Positions 59,101-64,000 of a stretch of DNA of 64,000 bases are shown here, one piece after another. Within the stretch, counting starts at the first letter, position 1. Each line of letters starts with the position of its first letter. The position numbers were made by a program, and so were the translations under genes. Source of the stretch: Limnomonas spitsbergensis (lineage: Eukaryota > Chlorophyta > Chlorophyceae > Chlamydomonadales); NCBI GenBank assembly GCA_037349105.1, contig JAYJMM010000112.1, forward strand, positions 5,788,501 to 5,852,500, read 5' to 3'. Under the pieces are notes generated by a model. The model made no database searches, was not told the origin of the DNA, and worked only from the letters and a program-made list of their open reading frames with translations.

Positions 59101-62100
59101 CCCCCTCGCCGTTATGCGATATCTTCATGGGTCGAACGCTGGTTGCAGCGATCAAAGCCAGTAAGGAAGGGCCGGGTGTCTGCCAAGTACCTGTTTTACG
59201 GCCAAGAGTTACATATTCAATATGAATATCCGCTGTGCCTTCCCGCATAACTGCCTCGATACGTGTACTCCATTCAGATTTTGAACGCCGGTGGCACCAA
59301 GGAGCTGCAGGGGGGCATGGTTAGACAGGAGCTGAGTTGGGGGAGGTGGGGGATTCCAAACCCCACCTGCCGTCTGTAATCCACCCTGCCTCAGTCTGAT
59401 CTAGCTCACCTGACCTGCAGGCACATGAGCGCTGGACCGGAGGCTAAGAGGCATGCCTCTTGAAGACAATTATTCCGTTTTTGAATTCAAACCACTAACT
59501 GCCACCATGCTCCAACGACGTCTGTCAGAGTACCCTTCATTTGAATATCATGCCGAGGGGGACTGGGCTTGTTCCTGGAAAGGATACCGATTGAAAAGCA
59601 CGCACTGTTGGAAAATAAATTCAAAATCCCAACTGCTGTCTGCCACACTTTTCAGGTTGGACCTCAAATGAACACCGTGCACTTGAGGACTGGATCGGAG
59701 GAGTTCGCCTTTTACTCCTTTCGATTTTGTAGATTTTCACCCTCCACTCCAACCGCCTTCACCCAGCCGCCTTTGTCAGGCTGGGCTCCAGCTCGACACC
59801 ACGCCAATGGAGGGGACATAGCCTCATGAAGAGAAGAAGGACGCCTGTTCTCGCCGCTCCTTATACACACAATAAAATTAAACCTGAAGTGCCATTCGCT
59901 GCCCTGGCCGGGTTGAGCTCCCGGCTTCCATCGAAACCCTAAACCCTAAACCCCAAACCCTTAACCCTAAACCCTTCACCTGGCTTCCATCTGAACACGA
60001 CAACCACAAGAACCGGTCCGGACACTGAGAGGTTTGACCCTACAAACCCTACAATTCGTCATATGAATATTGAATAATTTAGATCCAGCGACTTGTGTGA
60101 TCCTAGCCGCCCCCTGTCAGGTTGGTCTTCCGGTGGAAACTATGCTCACAGCACCCGGACCGCAACTTCCCGTTTTACGCCCCTGCCAGGTTGGCCTCCA
60201 GCTCAACACCATGCCCACGGGTACGGGAAAGGATGCGGAGAAGGACGCCTTCGCCTATGCACTCAAGGAGTTTGATATCAATGAAGATGGAATCGTCACC
60301 AGGTGGGGAATCCAGTACTGGACGGATCCATTACTGGACGGATCCATTACTAGACGGATCCATTACTGGACGGATCCATTACTGGACGGATCCATTACTG
60401 GACGGATCCAGTACAGGACGGATCCAGTACTGGACGGATCCAGTACTGGACGGATCCATTACAAGACGGATCGATTACTGGACGGATCCAGTACAGGACG
60501 GATCTAGTACTGGACGGATCCAGTACTGGATGGATCCATTATTGGACGGATCCAGTATTGGACGGATCCATTATTGGACGGATACAGTACTGGATGGATC
60601 CATTATTGGACGGATCCAGTACTGGACGGATCCATTACTGGACGGATGCGGTACTGGAGGGATTCATTACTGGACGGATCCATTACTGGACGGATCCATT
60701 ACTGGACGGATGCAGTACTGGAGGGATTCATTAATGGACGGATCCATTACTGGACGGATCCAGTACTGGATGGATCCATTACTAGAGGGATCCATTACTG
60801 GACGGATCCATTACTGGACGGATCCAGTACTGGACGGATCCATTACTGGACGGATCCATTACTGGACGGATCCATTACTGGACGGATCCATTACTGGACG
60901 GATCCAGTACTGGACGGATCCAGTACTGGACGGATCCATTACTGGAGGGATCCATTACTAGACGGATCCAGTACTGGACGGATCCATTACTGGACGGATC
61001 CATTACTGGACGGATCCATTACTGGACGGATCCATTACTGGACGGATCCATTACTGGACGGATCCATTACTGGACGGATCCATTACTGGACGGATCCATT
61101 ACTGGACGGATCCATTACTGGACGGATCCATTACTGGACGGATGCAGTACTAGAGGGATTCATTACTGGACGGATCCATTACTGGACGGATCCATTACTG
61201 GATGGATCCATTACTAGAGGGATTCATTACTGGACGGATCCATTACTGGACGGATCCATTACTGGACGGATGCAGTACTAGAGGGATTCATTATTGGACG
61301 GATCCATTACTGGACGGATGCAGTACTGGAGGGATTCATTACTGGACGGATCCATTACTGGACGGATGCAGTACTGGAGGGATTCATTACTGGACGGATC
61401 CATTACTGGACGGATGCAGTACTGGAGGGATTCATTACTGGACGGATCCATTACTGGACGGATCCATTACTGGATGGATCCATTACTAGAGGGATCCATT
61501 ACTGGACGGATCCATTACTGGACGGATCCAGTACTGGACGGATCCATTACTGGACGGATCCATTACTTGACGGATCCATTACTGGATGGATCCATTACTA
61601 GAGGGATTCATTACTGGACGGATCCAGTACTGGACGGATCCAGTACTGGACGGATCCATTACTGGAGGGATTCATTACTGGACGGATCCAGTACTGGACG
61701 GATCCATTACTGGACGGATCCATTACTGGACGGATCCATTACTGGTCGGATCCAGTACTGGAGGGATTCATTACTGGACGGATCCATTACTGGACGGATC
61801 CAGTACTGGACGGATCCATTACTGGACGGATCCAACACTGGACGGATCCAGTACTGGACGGATCCATTACTGGACGGATCCATTACTGGACGGATCCATT
61901 ACTGGAGGGATTCAATACTGGACGGATCCATTACTGGACGGATCCATTACTGGACGGATCCATTACTGGACGGATCCATTACTGGACGGATCCATTACTG
62001 GACGGATCCATTACTGGACGGATCCATTACTGGACGGATCCATTACTGGACGGATCCATTACTGGAGGGATCCATTACTGGACGGATCCAGTACTTGACA

Positions 62101-64000
62101 GATCCATTACTGGACGGATCCATTACTGGACGGATCCATTACTGGAGGGATTCAATACTGGACGGATCCATTACTGGACGGATCCAGTACTGGACGGATC
62201 CATTACTGGACGGATCCAGTACTGGACGGATCCAGTACTGGATGGATCCATTATTGGACGGATCCAGTACTGGACGGATCCTGTACTGGACGGATCCATT
62301 ACTGGAGGGATTCAATACTGGACGGATCCATTACTGGACGGATCCATTACTGGACGGATCCATTACTGGACGGATCCATTACTGGACGGATCCATTACTG
62401 GACGGATCCATTACTGGACGGCTCCATTACTGGACGGATCCAATCGGTGCACCGTAGTAGACCGTATCGATACAATACAATACAACGCAACGCAACGCAA
62501 CGCAACGCAACGCAACGCAACGCAACGCAACGCAACACAACACAATACAATACAATACGGGATTTTTGGCCAAAGCGGCCCGTATCCTGTGTTGCTGCTG
62601 TACACCTGCGAGATCACATGAGGGGTTATCAGGGTATGTGGTCTCAATATATGACAGTAATTGATGAGAAGTGATTAATTAAAATCAAATCATCATTTAC
62701 CGTTACCTTGGACTCGCTGCACCCCCCCGGAAATTGATTTTGCTCGTGTCTTTTCTTGCAGCAATCTTTTCGTTTGAAAGGTTCACGCATGGCCTGGTTT
62801 AAGGTTTAGGGTTAGGGATAGTGATTTATTTATCAACTTTGTGCACCTGTGCAGAATCTGGCCGCAGGTCCTCTTTCAGGGACAAGTGGGACTTACAGTT
62901 TCCGTCCCTCAGCTTGTTTTTTAAGCTCCCAGTGACGAGCACCACACGTTTCTTCATACTTTCTGTCTTCAGCTCTGGGATGAATTCAATACGCTTCCAT
63001 ACTGTTTGCTTCTTTCAGGTAAGGGTACCGCACATTTCATACTTTCCACTTCTTTCAGGGATTTTTTCAACACATTTCACACTCAATGCTCCTTTAAGAG
63101 CAGAGTTCAAGACATCTCATCCTGTCTGCTCCTTTCAGGGAGGAGTTCAGCAGTGTCCTCGGCAAGTGGGTGCAAGAGAAGTTGAAAGACGGACGAAAGG
63201 TGTGAATTAGTGTGAGAAGAAGGGGAGTGGGTGGGACAAGTGTGTGGTTGAACACAATCAAAAGGTTCAATTCATGTTTCTTACTGTACCACACTTAAGA
63301 AAACGAACGTGACTGTTGCATTTGATATGTGTGAACTGGGTGTGAACCAGAGGGTGTGGACGGTTGGGTTCCTTAAGGCTTTACATATAAGTTTATAACC
63401 ACAGACCCACCGAGCTCCAAAAGCATCACATCTCAAGATATCCAATTAAAACCCTGAACCCTTGCTGCTCTGAATCTTGATATTCACGGAGGACTCCAGA
63501 GGAACAGCCCAGTTTTAACCCACAACCCACCAACATTAGGAATCCTGGAAGTGTGAAATGTCCAGGCACCCTAAAACCTTAACTTGCATCCCTAAACCCT
63601 GACTGGTGACGATGCTTAAACCCTAAACACAGGGCTCTCGCGGCGCGGCCCTGTTGGACCACAACGCAGTACTGGACGGCATGCCCGCTGCAGACGCAGC
63701 CGACATGAGGTGTGGTCAGCAGGGTGCAAGTGTGACCAGATGTGTGCATGCCAGTGTGACCAGCAGTGTGCAAGTGTGACATACAGTGTGCAAGTGTGGC
63801 CAGTTTTACATATGCTAGTGTGACCAGCAGTGTGACAGTGAGGCCAGCTGTATGTATGCTAGTGTGACCAGCAGTGTGACCACCTGGCCATTTGTGTGGC
63901 TCGAGTAATGGAGATTTACGTGTGTGTCATACTTATACTGAGTGGATATTGATATTTCTGCTGGAAAGTAAAACATGGTGTGACCGTATCGCCGTATTGC
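50121..64000 (+). CDS. EF-hand cation/Ca2+ exchanger, NCL-like; 3' half beyond window
   Basis: Membrane antiporter of the Ca2+/cation superfamily with a central cytosolic EF-hand domain, like plant NCL. Exons: 50121-50288, 52100-52192, 54827-54886, 55319-55407, 56287-56357, 56862-56938, 57590-57684, 58497-58572, 58873-59031, 59278-59319, 60190-60302, 63139-63199, 63633-63709. Phases connect throughout (393 codons so far). Seen: an N-terminal hydrophobic signal-like segment; the first alpha-repeat GGVVLPVLGA/LPDCLIILNSG; SVGVG-like VAVGVGTLAGSSILLLSLAWG; CDLDENG; QKRRIEAAHRKR; EF loop 1 DTDGSGHIDTKE (about residues 280-291); EF loop 2 DINEDGIVTREE (about 339-350); then FSSVLGKWVQEKL. The start is ATG 50121; alternatively CTTTGCAG at 50137-50144 is an acceptor for an earlier exon. 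The C-terminal transmembrane half and second alpha-repeat lie past 64000. Confidence 0.88.
51322..51381. other. Duplicate of the perfect hairpin, in exchanger intron 1
   Basis: Copy of 43216-43275 through the segmental duplication; here it lies in the transcribed first intron of the exchanger gene. Confidence 0.9.
51590..52075. repeat. ~62-bp tandem repeat, exchanger intron 1
   Basis: About eight units of TTGGATCTAAGACCTAAACC with CTGAACCCTAAATCCTGAT and CTTTGAAGCCTACTCC. One truncated unit precedes the duplication junction at 43551, so the duplication broke inside this array. Confidence 0.92.
52193..52900. repeat. ~98-bp array of exchanger exon 2 end plus donor
   Basis: The exon end (CTCAACCCTGGCATCATCGG ... 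GTGCTGGGTGCG/GTGAGT) recurs with starts near 52241, 52336, 52435, 52533, 52633, 52735 and 52828. Similarity falls with distance from the real exon. Spacers share GATTTGAAATTGGATGTTT and GAATTCGA. Confidence 0.93.
53262..53490. repeat. Pyrimidine-rich tract, exchanger intron 2
   Basis: CTCCCTCC/CCCCTCC run with few purines; no coding support. Confidence 0.7.
53660..54826. repeat. Acceptor-derived array before exchanger exon 3
   Basis: Units such as CTGCCATTTACTGCCATTCAG/CTGCCTTCAA repeat over about 1.1 kb. The real acceptor reads GTTCACTGCCATTCAG/CTGCCGGACTG, so nearly every unit carries the same CATTCAG/CTGCC acceptor; there are more than 30. The array ends exactly at the functional site, 54826/54827. 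Confidence 0.92.
57415..57500. repeat. Decayed copy of exchanger exon 7 upstream of it
   Basis: GTACCATCCTGAGGCGTCGC and flanks resemble exon 7 (GAACGATCCTGAGGCGGCGC at 57620-57639). Confidence 0.75.
58630..58860. repeat. Decayed copies of exchanger exon 9 upstream of it
   Basis: GTTGGTTCCAGAGCTCTCAA (58760-58779) and GGCTCCAGAGCGTTCAACAG resemble exon 9 GTGGGTTCCGGAGCCCTCAA; CCAACACCCCAACTGAATCC units follow. Confidence 0.7.
59640..60160. repeat. Acceptor-side copies of exchanger exon 11
   Basis: The exon starts CCTGCCAG/GTTGGCCTCCAGCTC. Copies: TTTTCAG/GTTGGACCTCAAATG at about 59650, TTGTCAG/GCTGGGCTCCAGCTC at about 59775, and CTGTCAG/GTTGGTCTTCCGGTG at about 60115. Confidence 0.85.
60316..62445. 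repeat. 16-bp minisatellite, ~130 units, exchanger intron 11
   Basis: Unit CATTACTGGACGGATC with CAGTACTGG, GGAGGGATT and ATGC variants; most units contain GGATCC. Reads as an open (ITGRIHYWTDPLLDGS)-type frame, but lies inside the intron that splits EF loop 2. CAGTACTGGACGG also occurs in exon 13 at 63667-63679. Confidence 0.95.
62468..62560. repeat. (CAACG)n/(CAATA)n microsatellite
   Basis: AATACAATACAACGCAACGC continuing for about 90 bp after the 16-bp array. Confidence 0.95.
62860..63138. repeat. Acceptor-side copies of exchanger exon 12
   Basis: CTCTTTCAGGGACAAG, CTTCTTTCAGGTAAGG, CTTCTTTCAGGGATTT and CTCCTTTAAGAGCAGAGTTC precede the real CTCCTTTCAG/GGAGGAGTTC at roughly 60-bp intervals. 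Confidence 0.75.
63710..63890. repeat. GTGTGACCAGCAGTGTG repeats after exchanger exon 13
   Basis: About eight units of AGTGTGACCAGCAGTGTG-like sequence directly downstream of the donor GAG/GTGTGGTCAGCAG, which they resemble. Confidence 0.7.

Noticed and set aside
60122..62457. Frames of 235-387 codons encoding ITGRIHYWTDPLLDGS repeats
   Set aside because: A 16-bp satellite in the intron splitting EF loop 2; no start context or conservation.

Overview
The window is nuclear DNA from an intron-rich eukaryote, most likely a green alga. Three things point there: interstitial CCCTAAA/TTTAGGG-type repeats (plant-type telomere motif), an EF-hand cation exchanger of the plant/algal NCL family, and a MinC-type (plastid division) gene. 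Genes are short exons separated by long repeat-rich introns with ordinary GT-AG borders. The exon models were built by hand from family conservation, splice sites and phase bookkeeping; nothing was searched or computed. The species is not identified.

Layout. 1-5112: intergenic, with a large imperfect inverted repeat (1608-2275) and nested, 5'-truncated LINE-like retroelement tails (3122-4840). 5113-26418, minus strand: a complete 22-exon ubiquitin-activating enzyme E1 gene (UBA1), 1040 aa in about 21.3 kb; another LINE tail sits antisense in its last intron. 27973-30496, minus: 5' part (four phase-consistent exons) of an unrecognised gene. 30.5-33.1 kb: intergenic, including an AT-rich palindromic island. 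33102-35932, plus: a tentative low-complexity gene. 35445-43550 and 43551-51656: an 8,106-bp tandem duplication with no difference noticed, carrying the C-terminal exons of a MinC gene and the first exon of the exchanger. 50121 to the window end, plus: the EF-hand exchanger gene, first half only (13 exons).

The most striking signal is one behaviour shared by every gene here, on both strands. Most introns contain tandem copies of the exon edge next to them, including the splice site. Some are two or three decayed copies of 35-120 bp (UBA1 exons 6, 7, 8, 12, 16, 18). Others have grown into minisatellites of dozens of units, each carrying a relict donor or acceptor (13.4-16.2, 19.0-20.2, 34.0-34.4, 52.2-52.9 and 53.7-54.8 kb). 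In UBA1 the copies mostly come from the donor side; in the exchanger they come from both sides. This looks like an ongoing splice-site-anchored amplification that lengthens introns while leaving the proteins intact. The duplication, a perfect 24-bp hairpin inside it, and the nested retroelements are secondary points of interest.
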